Shown: in pieces, positions 7,701-14,990 of the stretch
How positions within the stretch are numbered: position 1 is the stretch's first letter
Layout of the letters: each line of letters starts with the position of its first letter
Virus record (IMG/VR): IMGVR_UViG_3300020185_000165
Span: 1 to 31,618 of that record
Direction: 5' to 3' (one strand)
DNA: 31,618 bases
Source of the DNA: a virus
Notes under the pieces: generated by a model
What the model saw: only the letters and a program-made list of their open reading frames with translations
The model's database searches: none
What the model was told of the DNA's origin: nothing
Made by a program: the position numbers and the translations under genes

Positions 7701-8678
7701 AAAGTAATTAGCATTATTTTTAAATAATTCTTTATTTTGTATACAATTATAAAAATATGCAGATAATCTATTGGAATTTTTATTTGCTAGTATTATGCTA
7801 TCTGAAGGTTCACCATAGGTTTCAATTTCTGTTTTAGTAGCGGCTGATGAATTTTCTCTTTGTGATTTTGTAGGTGGGATGTTTACTTTTAAAGCTTCTA
7901 TTACATCACCTAAAGAAATTAAATCTACTCTAATGTGGTAAGTTCCATCAGGTTTAAAATCCCAAGTAAAGTTTTTTACTCTTCCAAAAAACCCATCATA
8001 ATTCCCATTATAGGTTTGTTGCATTTCTTGGATTTTTTTCAGCATAGACATCTGGGAAGTGCTTTTTTCTTTGAAAAATTCTTTTTCAACCAAAGTGGAG
8101 CCTATTTTTTTAGGTTTTCCATCTTTATCTAAATAGCTATTCCACCCAAATTCTAACAATAAAGTAAAACCTAATCTAAGATATAATAATTCTATAAGTT
8201 CAAATTGGAATCTATTATAAGCAATAATATTTACAGTTGCATTACGTATTGCACCATTATTTTTAGATACTACATTTACATCTTTAATCCCAGGAGCGGG
8301 TTGGATTCCTTGTGCCGTTCCACCTAAACCATAAAGGTTATTATTCCATATTGAGGCATCCGTAGAAACACCAGATCTAAAGTTGTAAGTTTTATCATCA
8401 TTTAAAGAAGATAACCCATTAAATAATACTGATTTTTTTGCTAAGTTTAACCCTTTAAGGTTTTCACTAGATCCTATATTAAAAGGTAACCTGCTATCAT
8501 CTATAATTGAAACAGATGAAGCTAGTTTAACCCAAGTATTTCTATTATTAATATAGTGTAATTCTGTAGTAGTTTTTCTTTCAGTACCATCAATACCCTT
8601 ACCTAATATCTTTTGACGATTGGTTGCTTCTTCTTGTACAAAATCTAAAACAGATTCACCTAGTATATTTCCAGTCAT
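4761..8678 (-). CDS. Baseplate hub-like protein with C-terminal M15 peptidase domain
   Basis: 1305 residues, the largest gene. The N-terminal part (about 1-260) has a tail-hub look, with a hydrophobic LLYLRLGFTLLLEFGWNSYL and then VKNFTWDFKPDGTYHIRVDL. A Thr-rich and Gly/Ser-rich low-complexity linker follows at about residues 680-720. The C-terminus (about 1090-1265) is a D-Ala-D-Ala carboxypeptidase/endopeptidase of family M15 (VanY type): an INSAYRS strand, SRHGLGVAVDL with zinc ligands H1193 and D1200, and ETWHWE with catalytic base E1236 and ligand H1239. It probably cuts peptidoglycan cross-links at the tail tip during DNA entry, the job done by the gp5 lysozyme in T4. It sits 1 base after a LysM/gp53-like gene. 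The peptidase is well supported; calling the N-terminus gp27/gp5-like is inference. Confidence 0.8.
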   Translation of the reverse strand: MTGNILGESVLDFVQEEATNRQKILGKGIDGTERKTTTELHYINNRNTWVKLASSVSIIDDSRLPFNIGSSENLKGLNLAKKSVLFNGLSSLNDDKTYNFRSGVSTDASIWNNNLYGLGGTAQGIQPAPGIKDVNVVSKNNGAIRNATVNIIAYNRFQFELIELLYLRLGFTLLLEFGWNSYLDKDGKPKKIGSTLVEKEFFKEKSTSQMSMLKKIQEMQQTYNGNYDGFFGRVKNFTWDFKPDGTYHIRVDLISLGDVIEALKVNIPPTKSQRENSSAATKTEIETYGEPSDSIILANKNSNRLSAYFYNCIQNKELFKNNANYFNLAGAVNFRDSDYNYKKIDRNYNYFVSFGELISVIEKEIIPNISPSDKQLVFDAGAKDTTLMNYTPNLISFNPKVCIFKYDDGTLNQVDINNVYVPQYTKSMISAFAILGKKSTTTPKSDLGTVSVTNPIPLANTKEKITKYDQQTKTITLEGGASFPIDDNGNAVLPWNIFKPQQPNTPSYKVDDMGKLKGDSSIKEGSMVFLKLYSMYINIAHIFESLSKNYDKDGNLSIYKFLQEICDGINSSLANTTKIEPYIKDDKIVTFLERKPPQGLSKNLSKIPGVRSTKNLELQVFGFNKSKNESNFLKNIKFNTKITPMLANQISIGATASGTTVGEDATAFSKWNNGLVDRFQQTITTPETTTTPTATKTTDTDTTAENSGGSGGGAGSSKLSYEGNTNLDPEVDANLKKILNNEAGTLLADSSKFPLSVVYKEKVPFKENRGGGGYFYVTPKDEGLPKKIHKDAKNIKIQYHSEAEFRFKVNHNGVIQDPVQMFFTSRNEKVGRFESKDHTYSTAAGIYSNNFLKKQISKPIEKKLISAYGAPAETANSKESDTNAQDAANQAVLERLKKIVNVNYSAYLSQMFGGTPSITDTQQNNANLQVSTISKANAQYLPTTNNEYIEMGKGVYKNYLEKFYGKFYSETGIPSNAAGFIPVEFNLDLDGISGFRMFNRIDIQQSFLPKQYSATLEFLITGISQKITDKGWVTNLKTLSTSNIDKPPSIKFNPAPAVKANSGGTGAVDPNFDPGTEFTKNKKAGNAAKLKSDPSIPVENGFLHKYPGMLVEADAALYARLEMKNNSDNKRMRLHHACMPHFKNLLSAYETAVSSNGKTFLERYGKLRINSAYRSIISTPGGPNAAAPGKSRHGLGVAVDLQQPATYAEVHTWFRENGPGLGWMRIPLINNGTTNETWHWECQFHGKYQKIPSKYFGPGNIKKDGKNGKKQYAVSNKKATGIDKLKPSYILDTAVWEKQKKAQIS

Positions 8679-8679
8679 A

Positions 8680-8973
8680 TTATAAACTATTTAAATCCAA
8701 ATACTGTTGGATAGCTCCAGCAATATTTTGGGGGATTCTAATTTGGGCTCCTACAGGAGGGTAATAACTATTTTGGGGTAATTGAGGATTTGCAACAGAT
8801 ATAATCCACCATAGGGTTGGATCTTTATAATACTGTTGAGCTAAAATATCAAAACGATCCCCAATAGTAGTAGTTACATAAAAATCACTAAAATGTAGAG
8901 GTAAATCTGGGTATTTAACTCCTTGGCTTATACTATAATTGGATAATGATAATAATTCTGTATATCTACTCAT
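8680..8973 (-). CDS. 53: LysM-domain baseplate protein, gp53-like
   Basis: 97 residues dominated by one LysM-like fold: TIGDRFDILAQQYYKDPTLW, then WIISVANPQL, ending YYPPVGAQIRIP (about 35-82). LysM-type domains in small phage tail proteins link baseplate hub and wedge, and T4 gp53 has this fold and a similar WW-I-x-x-x-N core. It sits between a large structural protein (5-base gap) and the hub/peptidase gene (1-base gap), so all three are probably translated together. A Mu-like tail-tip LysM protein is the main alternative. The domain call is firm; the gp53 assignment is moderate. Confidence 0.75.
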   Translation of the reverse strand: MSRYTELLSLSNYSISQGVKYPDLPLHFSDFYVTTTIGDRFDILAQQYYKDPTLWWIISVANPQLPQNSYYPPVGAQIRIPQNIAGAIQQYLDLNSL

Positions 8974-8978
8974 TTTTA

Positions 8979-10739
8979 TTATTTTTCACTAAATGGAATA
9001 TAAGTGGTATTAAAATTTACATCTTTACCTTCTTCGTCTCCATAATTACTTTGCACACTTTTTGCACCTTTTACAGTTGCTGAATCTGATAGATGAATAT
9101 ATTGTTCGGGGCCATATGATTTTATAAAGTTTTCTTCTGCTCCTTGATACTCTGCCTTACCATATTTATTATCTTGTAATTGTGGTACAAAATTATGAAT
9201 AGGGGTAAATTTAAATCCTGATACTTTAATTATCATAGGCATTTCTTTTACACTTCTATCTGTTTTGATTCCGCTCGCGGTTACACCTTTACCATTAGCA
9301 TCAGGTATAGATATTTCCCATGGGGATTCTTTTGGTACAGTATACGAAATACCTTCTATAAATCCAACCTGTTCATATAACCACCCTCCAACGGTTAATG
9401 TAATTAAATTTCCTCTCATATACCCATATTCTGAATAGTCAGGGGCACAAGTAGATGCTAGATAGTTAAGTTTTTGGTACATAGGAATTAATTCATCTTT
9501 AGATTGAGCTGCTATTGTCCAAGATAAAGTAATACTTCTATCAAAACCTTGATAGTTATGTACCTTATCTGCTCTTCCTAAATAATTAGCAGAGTTCCAT
9601 TTTGCATTGTAAGTATCTTTATAATCATCTATAAAAGCCCTAAAATGAATGTATGTTTTTTTAGTAGGAGTGTCATTATCTATTACACCTATTCTAAATT
9701 TAACTAAATCATTTTTAATTTTATTAGTAATGACATGATCTGATTTATAAAGAGGTAATGCTGTAAGTTTATCTAAAGGCCCAAATTTACTTCCATCTTC
9801 TCTTAATTTACCAAATTGATATGAAGATTTATCTCCTTTTACCCCAGGGTCTCCTAAGTTAACTCTTTGAGCTATATTAAATTTAGTATAATCTAAGGAT
9901 GTGGGTAGGTTAGAAAAATTTTCATTAGGAGGTAATGTATTAGACCTAAAATCAACTTTTATTTTATCTCCCCCGTTATTTTTTGAACTCTCTTCTTCTC
10001 CTAACTGTGCATTACTTAGTGTAACATAATTTTGTGATCTAACAATATCATTGGTAATAGATAAATTACTGTTGGTATATGAAGTTCTACCAATTTTAGT
10101 TTTTCCTATTCCTAATTTTGAACCAGGCCCACCAGGGTATCTTAATATTTCAGTATCAGCTTCAGATATATTATTTTTATTACCTGTTTGTGTTATACCG
10201 TATAATTTACTTTTAGTTAACTGGACTAATCGGTTTTCATCTGAAGATTGGTCTTCTTTAACTGTGCTACTATATACATTAAGTCCTAAAGGATCTTTAA
10301 AGGGCAATAAACTCCCCCCACTTTTACCTAACCCAACAGTTGGATCTAAACCTTGTTTATTTAAATGTAAACCTAAAGCATTACCCGCTGATTGTAATAA
10401 TGTAGAAGTAGGTAGATAAGCGCCTTCATTTATAATTCCACTAGCCTGTGTTGCTACTCCTGTTCTGGATAATACATTTTGTTTTGCAATAAAAAGTAAC
10501 CCATTTGGTGACTTAGTATCAATAAACATTTTAGTTAAACGTGAGGCATCTTTAACAATTCTTCCAGGAGTTAAAAGTCCCCCTCTTAATAAAAAGTCAG
10601 GACCTCCTGTTTTATCTGTATCATTAAGATTTTTAGGAAATGAAGATTGAATATAAGGTTGGCTACTTGACCCTCCTCCTATTCTATCTTTTCCGTATCT
10701 TAAAGATTTAAGATCTGTTGTTAAATTTACTAACCCCAT
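8979..10739 (-). CDS. Large tail/baseplate structural protein, function unassigned
   Basis: 586 residues. The N-terminal 250 residues are Gly/Ser/Asn-rich and probably extended (PDFLLRGGLLTPGRIVKDAS). The region from about 345 to 505 is a well-conserved-looking domain: FRIGVIDNDTPTKKTYIHFR, then WNSANYLGRAD, ITLSWTIAAQSKDELIPMYQ, KLNYLASTCAPDY and GYMRGNLITLTVGG. It resembles tube-initiator/hub-associated proteins of myoviruses, where a GpU or tube-like fold caps the baseplate. No catalytic motif, signal peptide or membrane segment is seen. Its place between the tape measure and the LysM gene supports a baseplate/tube-initiation role such as that of T4 gp48/gp54, but I cannot establish homology by eye. 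Confidence 0.7.
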   Translation of the reverse strand: MGLVNLTTDLKSLRYGKDRIGGGSSSQPYIQSSFPKNLNDTDKTGGPDFLLRGGLLTPGRIVKDASRLTKMFIDTKSPNGLLFIAKQNVLSRTGVATQASGIINEGAYLPTSTLLQSAGNALGLHLNKQGLDPTVGLGKSGGSLLPFKDPLGLNVYSSTVKEDQSSDENRLVQLTKSKLYGITQTGNKNNISEADTEILRYPGGPGSKLGIGKTKIGRTSYTNSNLSITNDIVRSQNYVTLSNAQLGEEESSKNNGGDKIKVDFRSNTLPPNENFSNLPTSLDYTKFNIAQRVNLGDPGVKGDKSSYQFGKLREDGSKFGPLDKLTALPLYKSDHVITNKIKNDLVKFRIGVIDNDTPTKKTYIHFRAFIDDYKDTYNAKWNSANYLGRADKVHNYQGFDRSITLSWTIAAQSKDELIPMYQKLNYLASTCAPDYSEYGYMRGNLITLTVGGWLYEQVGFIEGISYTVPKESPWEISIPDANGKGVTASGIKTDRSVKEMPMIIKVSGFKFTPIHNFVPQLQDNKYGKAEYQGAEENFIKSYGPEQYIHLSDSATVKGAKSVQSNYGDEEGKDVNFNTTYIPFSEK

Positions 10740-10745
10740 ATTTTA

Positions 10746-10925
10746 TTATTCAGGTGAATAGTCAGAATACTTAGCTGGGGTTATACCATCTAAATCTAAG
10801 TTTGATGGTGCCATACTGTTACCATATATGTTAGAATTTGAAAGGTCTGGAATTGTTGGGGTTACTCCATTATTTTTTGATAATGGTGAACCTCCTTTAT
10901 TTGTTAATTTACTTAAAAGTCCCAT
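10746..10925 (-). CDS. Small 59-residue protein between tape measure and structural gene
   Basis: An ORF of 59 codons plus TAA in the gap below the tape measure gene. It begins MGLLSKLTNKGGSPLSKNNG and ends AKYSDYSPE. Support is indirect: it fills the gap exactly, ends 6 bases before the next start codon, and has its own copy of the late element (10941-10951) at the same distance from its ATG as other virion genes. It is Ser/Asn/Pro-rich with no predicted helix beyond the first ten residues, suggesting an extended structural peptide. The opening MGL plus a basic/Gly-rich stretch echoes the start of the 586-residue protein next door (MGLVNLTTDLKSLRYGK), perhaps a shared docking peptide. I do not recognise a family. 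Confidence 0.65.
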   Translation of the reverse strand: MGLLSKLTNKGGSPLSKNNGVTPTIPDLSNSNIYGNSMAPSNLDLDGITPAKYSDYSPE

Positions 10926-10940
10926 AATTTAATTGTTTTT

Positions 10941-10951
10941 ATTATAAATAT
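10941..10951 (-). promoter_or_regulatory. Late element upstream of the 59-residue ORF
   Basis: The sense strand reads ATATTTATAAT, followed by AAAAACAATTAAATT and ATG (15-base spacer). It is an exact copy of the consensus found before nine virion-gene starts. It lies between the tape measure stop and this ATG. A promoter giving a very short leader is the likeliest role. Confidence 0.55.
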
Positions 10952-10964
10952 TTAATTTTTAATT

Positions 10965-13337
10965 TTATGCTGATATTTCATAGTTGTTTAATGAGATAGC
11001 CGTTCCTAATTCTTCGGAATCCATAGTTATTTGTGCATTAGAATTTAAAATTTGGTTTAATATAGCATTTGTTTGTGCTAAACTATTTTCCATAATAGAT
11101 AAATCCATGGATACTCCTCCGTTAGATGAAGCCTTTTCTTTAAATAAATCTGTACCTGCAATTATATCGTCATTATTATTTAATTTTATTGCCCCTTCAG
11201 GTCCTAATATGGTTCTACTTCCATATCCACCCCCACCAGTTGCAGGACTAAATATATCATCTGCACTTTCAGAATCACTTACCAAACTACTAATTGCTAA
11301 GTAAGCGGCAGCCGCCGCTGCGATACCAAGACCAACACCCACTAAAGGGACTGGTGTTTTAGCAGCATTTGCACCCGCTTGAGCTGAGTAGTCAACTGCA
11401 CCCATTAAAGCTGCTCCTTTTTCAGAAATTGCTTTTCTTTTAGATAAAAATAACCCAATTTTTGCTGCAGCGTTGTATGCTTTTACCCCTACAACTCCGG
11501 CAATAATTAAAGCTTTATTTTCAGCGGCAAATTTTACAATCGCTGCCATTGTTTTCATGGCGGGTTGGAGGCTTTTTCCTAATTCTAAAAATACTTGATT
11601 CATATCTGCGGCTGCCTGTTTCATTTCTGTTTGTTTATCAGCCTGTGCCTGAAGATCTTCAAAATTAGTATCAGCCATTATTTTTTGGGCTTCTTTTAAT
11701 CCATTTTCTTCAATTAATTTATCTAATAATTCTTGTCTTTTTTCTGCTTCATCTCCTGTTGTATTTTTCAACATTTCTTGGGTAAATAGAGTTTGTGCTA
11801 GTTCTTCTCTACCCATCCCAACAGCTTCAGCTAATGCCTGCTGTTCTAATCTATTCATTTTAGCAAAATCAGCAGAAGAACCCGCTTGTTTAGCTATTTC
11901 TTCAGCTACTGTTGCAAAATCATTTTGTAAAGCCGCAGATCTTGCTTTTTCTAAGTTAAGTTCTTTACCTAACATTAGTTCAGCCTGCATTTCTTTTTCT
12001 ATAGAAGACTCAAAATTAAGTAAACTTTCTGCAATTTTATCTACTTGGGACATTTCCATCCCTAAAGATTGGACTATACCTACGGTCTTACCCATAGTAG
12101 CAGCATTAGCACCCATAGATAAGGTCATAGCAGCATTTATTTTGCCCATTTCAGCCATTAACTTTTTCTCGTTAAGGGCTACTTTATTTTTTAAAGATCC
12201 TAATCTTGCCTGGGCCATAAATTCCCCAGTATTTTTCTTAAGGTCTTTACCATTTACTGATGTTAATTTAGTAATACCTGCTAACTCCTCAGCAGTCATT
12301 CCTGCTAAAACTTGCATTTCTGCATATGAAGTTAACATTTCATCAGATAATATAACATTAGTACCTAATGTTTTATTTATATCTACATTAGCATGTTTAA
12401 TATCATTATAAGAAGTTAAAACTGTACCTTGGATTTTACTAATCCTCATGAATTCAGCACTTGTCTTTTTAGCCTCAGTATATGTCTGGTTCATTCCCTT
12501 AGCTATATCACCTGTGGATTTATCCATTTTTAACATAGATTGTACAATCTTAGTTATAATGGCTATAGTACCAAAAGCTTTCATCATTTCACCAACACCC
12601 GCAGTTAACCCTTTAAGGCCTGCTGTTGCTTTTTGGAACATATTTAATTTAGAAACTTTTCCTGTTTTTTCATCTATAACAACCATTTCGGCGGCTGCCT
12701 TTTTAGATGCTTCTGCTGCTTTATCAAACCCTTTAGTTAAATCCTTTACAGCAGGAATTGCACCAGCGATTGTGGATAGGGAACCAAATAATTTTACTGA
12801 TCCTAGTTTTGAGAGTTGTTTTGATACTACTACTTGAGAATCAAGTGTTTCTTTTACTTCTTTTTGGTTATCTATTTGGTCTGTTACTGCTCTTGCTAAT
12901 TTTAAAGTATTTGAATAAGCTTCTTTTGCTGCTTTTTTCTCTTCTTCACTAGCATTTGCTGAAATTGAAGCAAAGTCTTGTTTTTGTTGTTTAGCTTTTC
13001 GTATTAAATCAGATTTATTACTTTCTAAACTTAAAATATTTTTAGCTAAATCCTGTTCTTGTTTTAGGATTTTATTAGTATCTAACAGGGCGTCTCTTGT
13101 TCTACCTGCAATACTTGCTTGAAATTCAGCTGCTTTATTTATTCCGTCTAAAGCAGATCTAACTGATTTTTTTAGGTCTTTTTCTTGTTTTTGAAGTTTT
13201 AACCCCTCACGGATCTCATTATTAATGTCCCGTGTAATTCTAAGATTTTCATTCTGCTCATAGGATAAACCCTTAGTAGCAGAAATTTGCTCTTCAGTTG
13301 CTTTCGTGGATTTTTTTATTTCTTCAGAATCAGACAT
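10965..13337 (-). CDS. Tail tape measure protein
   Basis: 790 residues. The N-terminal 230 are long charged helices (coiled coil). The middle contains Ala/Met-rich helices and a hydrophobic stretch near 255-268 (MKAFGTIAIITKIVQSML). Two more hydrophobic segments follow at about 625-645 (NKALIIAGVVGVKAY) and 680-700 (VGVGLGIAAAAAAYLAISSL). The C-terminus carries GPEGAIKLNNNDDIIAGTDL, a motif common near the end of tape measure proteins. These proteins set tail length and exit before DNA during injection. By the usual 0.15 nm per residue the tail would be near 118 nm. It follows a gp26-family gene and an 83-residue ORF, the position of the G/GT chaperones in other phages. A strong terminator and a late element precede the ATG, so it probably has its own transcript start. 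Confidence 0.88.
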   Translation of the reverse strand: MSDSEEIKKSTKATEEQISATKGLSYEQNENLRITRDINNEIREGLKLQKQEKDLKKSVRSALDGINKAAEFQASIAGRTRDALLDTNKILKQEQDLAKNILSLESNKSDLIRKAKQQKQDFASISANASEEEKKAAKEAYSNTLKLARAVTDQIDNQKEVKETLDSQVVVSKQLSKLGSVKLFGSLSTIAGAIPAVKDLTKGFDKAAEASKKAAAEMVVIDEKTGKVSKLNMFQKATAGLKGLTAGVGEMMKAFGTIAIITKIVQSMLKMDKSTGDIAKGMNQTYTEAKKTSAEFMRISKIQGTVLTSYNDIKHANVDINKTLGTNVILSDEMLTSYAEMQVLAGMTAEELAGITKLTSVNGKDLKKNTGEFMAQARLGSLKNKVALNEKKLMAEMGKINAAMTLSMGANAATMGKTVGIVQSLGMEMSQVDKIAESLLNFESSIEKEMQAELMLGKELNLEKARSAALQNDFATVAEEIAKQAGSSADFAKMNRLEQQALAEAVGMGREELAQTLFTQEMLKNTTGDEAEKRQELLDKLIEENGLKEAQKIMADTNFEDLQAQADKQTEMKQAAADMNQVFLELGKSLQPAMKTMAAIVKFAAENKALIIAGVVGVKAYNAAAKIGLFLSKRKAISEKGAALMGAVDYSAQAGANAAKTPVPLVGVGLGIAAAAAAYLAISSLVSDSESADDIFSPATGGGGYGSRTILGPEGAIKLNNNDDIIAGTDLFKEKASSNGGVSMDLSIMENSLAQTNAILNQILNSNAQITMDSEELGTAISLNNYEISA

Positions 13338-13351
13338 TAAAGGAGTGTTTT

Positions 13352-13362
13352 ATTATAAATAT
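13352..13362 (-). promoter_or_regulatory. Late element upstream of the tape measure gene
   Basis: Exact ATATTTATAAT on the sense strand, 14 bases before the ATG. It begins two bases past the T-tract of the terminator at 13364-13392, so transcription appears to be ended and restarted within about 40 bases. Confidence 0.58.
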
Positions 13363-13363
13363 T

Positions 13364-13392
13364 AAAAAGAGCAACTATTTGTAGCTGCTCTT
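13364..13392 (-). terminator. Rho-independent terminator overlapping the 83-residue ORF stop
   Basis: The sense strand forms AAGAGCAGCTA-CAAA-TAGTTGCTCTT, an 11-bp stem with one G-T wobble and a 4-base loop, followed by TTTTAAT. The stem includes the end of the 83-residue ORF with its TAG stop. It separates the tube/gp26 transcript from the tape measure gene. Confidence 0.8.
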
Positions 13393-13626
13393 TCCTTTAT
13401 AAGGTTTAGATGCCTTTAAGAATTCTGGAGTATTTACTTGACCTTTTGAGTCTATTAGAGTTGATTGGCCTTGTTCATTAGAAGGTTTTGATTCTTCTTT
13501 ATAATATTTTTCCATTCTTGAATAGGTAAATTTTCTTAACCAAATAGGCATATTATAAACAGTTGGGAAATCATAACCTCCCTTACCTAAGAATAATATT
13601 TCGTGGATTTGGGTAAATAACCCCAT
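13375..13626 (-). CDS. 83-residue ORF, candidate frameshift-expressed tail chaperone extension
   Basis: The ORF has an ATG at 13626-13624. It reads MGLFTQIHEILFLGKGGYDF, then VYNMPIWLRKFTYSRMEKYY, then a Ser/Lys-rich tail. The helical, basic, tryptophan-containing core looks like a small conserved domain. No Shine-Dalgarno sequence precedes the ATG. The same frame stays open upstream through the end of the gp26-like gene (GLTSDIAQEIR precedes the Met), and a run of seven T's in the mRNA at 13666-13660 could allow a +1 or -2 shift into it. The fusion would be about 331 residues. The placement directly before the tape measure matches the T half of G/GT chaperones. Independent translation from the ATG is the alternative. 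Confidence 0.75.
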   Translation of the reverse strand: MGLFTQIHEILFLGKGGYDFPTVYNMPIWLRKFTYSRMEKYYKEESKPSNEQGQSTLIDSKGQVNTPEFLKASKPYKGKSSYK

Positions 13627-13645
13627 CCTAATTTCTTGTGCTATA

Positions 13646-14371
13646 TCAGAAGTCAGGCCAAAAAAACGTAAGACCCAAAGGGATCTCTACCTCCTCTCCA
13701 TTGTCTAATATATAAGACATATCCACATCGGGTTGTTGTTGCTTAATGTGCTCACGTAAAGCTCTTGAATCTCTAGCTAATAAATAATTATCTACAAATT
13801 CTCTAATGGTTTTTTTATCACTATCTCCATCTACTGAAGTAATAGTATACTTTAATCTAGTTGTTAAAGTTGGTGTATGATCTTTATTTATTTTTGCTAA
13901 TCCCTTTAGTTCAGCTTCTATTTTAGCTTCTTCATGACCATCTAACATTTTATATGTTATTAAGTTTGAACTATTAGGTAAGGTAAAAGAAAATTCATTT
14001 TTGCCCTCTATTAAATCAGAACCATCAAATGGTTTATTTTCTAGTTGGGTTAAATCTACACTTTGTTCTTCACCATTAATATTTACTTTATAAGTAGCAC
14101 CATACCCTAAAATTCGTGCCGCAATAAGAATTGCATTTTTATCTCCTATTAAAAGGTCTTTAAGTTTTACTTTAGTAACAATAACGGATTCAAGTAATTT
14201 ATCTAATACTATACCTTTTTGTATATAAGATTGGTTTGATAAAATATCTTCTTCTTTAGCAGTCATATATTTTATTTCTATTTTACCACTTCTTAGTGGA
14301 TGCCCTTCAGGGTATAATAATCCTTTAGTGGGTAATTCAACTTCTTCAGTTGGGAATTTAAATTCGGCCAT
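13646..14371 (-). CDS. 26: gp26-family baseplate hub / tail assembly protein
   Basis: 241 residues with the N-terminal signature of the T4 gp26 baseplate family: LPTKGLLYPEGHPLRSGKIE, then IKYMTAKEEDILSNQSYIQK and GIVLDKLLESVI (about 13-64). The C-terminus ends GLTFFWPDF. T4 gp26 (208 residues) is assigned to baseplate hub assembly. In many phages a homologous gene lies directly before the tape measure and may act as a tail assembly chaperone. Here it lies between the tube gene and the tape measure. A strong terminator and a late element precede it. The TTT TTT TGG codons for FFW form a possible slippery site into the 83-residue ORF. Family membership is strong; the precise function is not settled by sequence. 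Confidence 0.82.
   Translation of the reverse strand: MAEFKFPTEEVELPTKGLLYPEGHPLRSGKIEIKYMTAKEEDILSNQSYIQKGIVLDKLLESVIVTKVKLKDLLIGDKNAILIAARILGYGATYKVNINGEEQSVDLTQLENKPFDGSDLIEGKNEFSFTLPNSSNLITYKMLDGHEEAKIEAELKGLAKINKDHTPTLTTRLKYTITSVDGDSDKKTIREFVDNYLLARDSRALREHIKQQQPDVDMSYILDNGEEVEIPLGLTFFWPDF
13660..13666 (-). other. Candidate programmed frameshift site (run of seven T's)
   Basis: Near the 3' end of the gp26-like gene the mRNA-sense sequence is ACG TTT TTT TGG CCT GAC TTC TGA. A +1 (or -2) shift on the T-run gives GGC CTG ACT TCT GAT and joins the open frame that becomes the 83-residue ORF. Tail assembly chaperone genes before tape measures commonly use such shifts, including -2 in phage Mu. 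The alternative is a homopolymer length error in the assembly. Confidence 0.5.
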
Positions 14372-14400
14372 AATCTTTATTTATTAATAACTTTTGTTCG

Positions 14401-14411
14401 TTGATAAATAT
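14401..14411 (-). promoter_or_regulatory. Late element (variant) upstream of the gp26-like gene
   Basis: The sense strand reads ATATTTATCAA, two changes from the consensus, 29 bases before the ATG. That is the longest spacing among the nine copies. It follows directly after the terminator at 14418-14443, which supports a restart function. Confidence 0.45.
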
Positions 14412-14417
14412 TAATAT

Positions 14418-14443
14418 AAAAAAAAGCTTGCCAAAAGGCAAGC
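14418..14443 (-). terminator. Rho-independent terminator after the tail tube gene
   Basis: The sense strand gives GCTTGCC-TTTT-GGCAAGC, a perfect 7-bp GC-containing stem with a 4-base loop, followed by eight T's. It lies 43 bases past the tube gene stop codon. A strong canonical terminator; it would limit read-through of the very abundant tube transcript. Confidence 0.92.
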
Positions 14444-14485
14444 AATTTTAAACTTTATATTAAATAATAATAATTTTTCTTTGTT

Positions 14486-14974
14486 TTAAAAATTTAAAAC
14501 ACAATAATCTGGTTGAACCGTCATGGTGATATTTTGTGCTGTATCAGCTGTATCCCAATTATATTCACCAAAGTTTGCATCTACTATTAATGCTCCTTTA
14601 ATAATCCATTCTGATACTACATCCCCTACAGGACCTAATACATTAAATGTTAAATCTTTCTTATAGAAATCACTATAACCATCTCTACCAGTTACTGATT
14701 CGTGGTGTAATCTAACCCATTCCATTACTGATTGTGCACCAGATGGAGTAATTGGATCAAATAGTGTAAACTGAATAGTACCCCAAGTAGTTTTACCTTT
14801 TACAAAACGTTGAACATTAATATGATTTAAAGGTACTGTTCCATTGGTTACAGTTACAGCCCCAACAGCTTTTACAGTGTATGATGGAATTCCATCCATA
14901 TACATTATAAACCTATTTGCTTGTTTTGGTTCAAATGCTGTGAAAAATATTTCGTTTGGATCTAATACTGCCAT
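14486..14974 (-). CDS. 19: Tail tube protein, gp19-like
   Basis: 162 residues, almost the same as T4 gp19 (163). It begins MAVLDPNEIFFTAFEPKQAN and continues RFIMYMDGIPSYTVKAV, the usual strand pattern of myovirus tube proteins (F-x-P-x-x-x-NRF-x-M-x-x-DGIPSY-x-VK). It has a central GTIQFTLFDPITPSGAQ and a C-terminal FGEYNWDTADTAQNITMTVQ. Subunits stack as hexameric rings to form the inner tube under the sheath. It follows the sheath gene, as in T4, and is flanked by a late element upstream and a strong terminator downstream, as expected for a highly expressed single-gene unit. Confidence 0.93.
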   Translation of the reverse strand: MAVLDPNEIFFTAFEPKQANRFIMYMDGIPSYTVKAVGAVTVTNGTVPLNHINVQRFVKGKTTWGTIQFTLFDPITPSGAQSVMEWVRLHHESVTGRDGYSDFYKKDLTFNVLGPVGDVVSEWIIKGALIVDANFGEYNWDTADTAQNITMTVQPDYCVLNF

Positions 14975-14990
14975 TTTTTTATTTTATTTT

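Noticed and set aside
12142-12952. Several plus-strand ORFs opposite the tape measure gene
   Set aside because: They are hydrophobic shadow frames of an Ala/Lys/Glu-rich helical gene, overlap each other, and have no promoter or neighbours on that strand.
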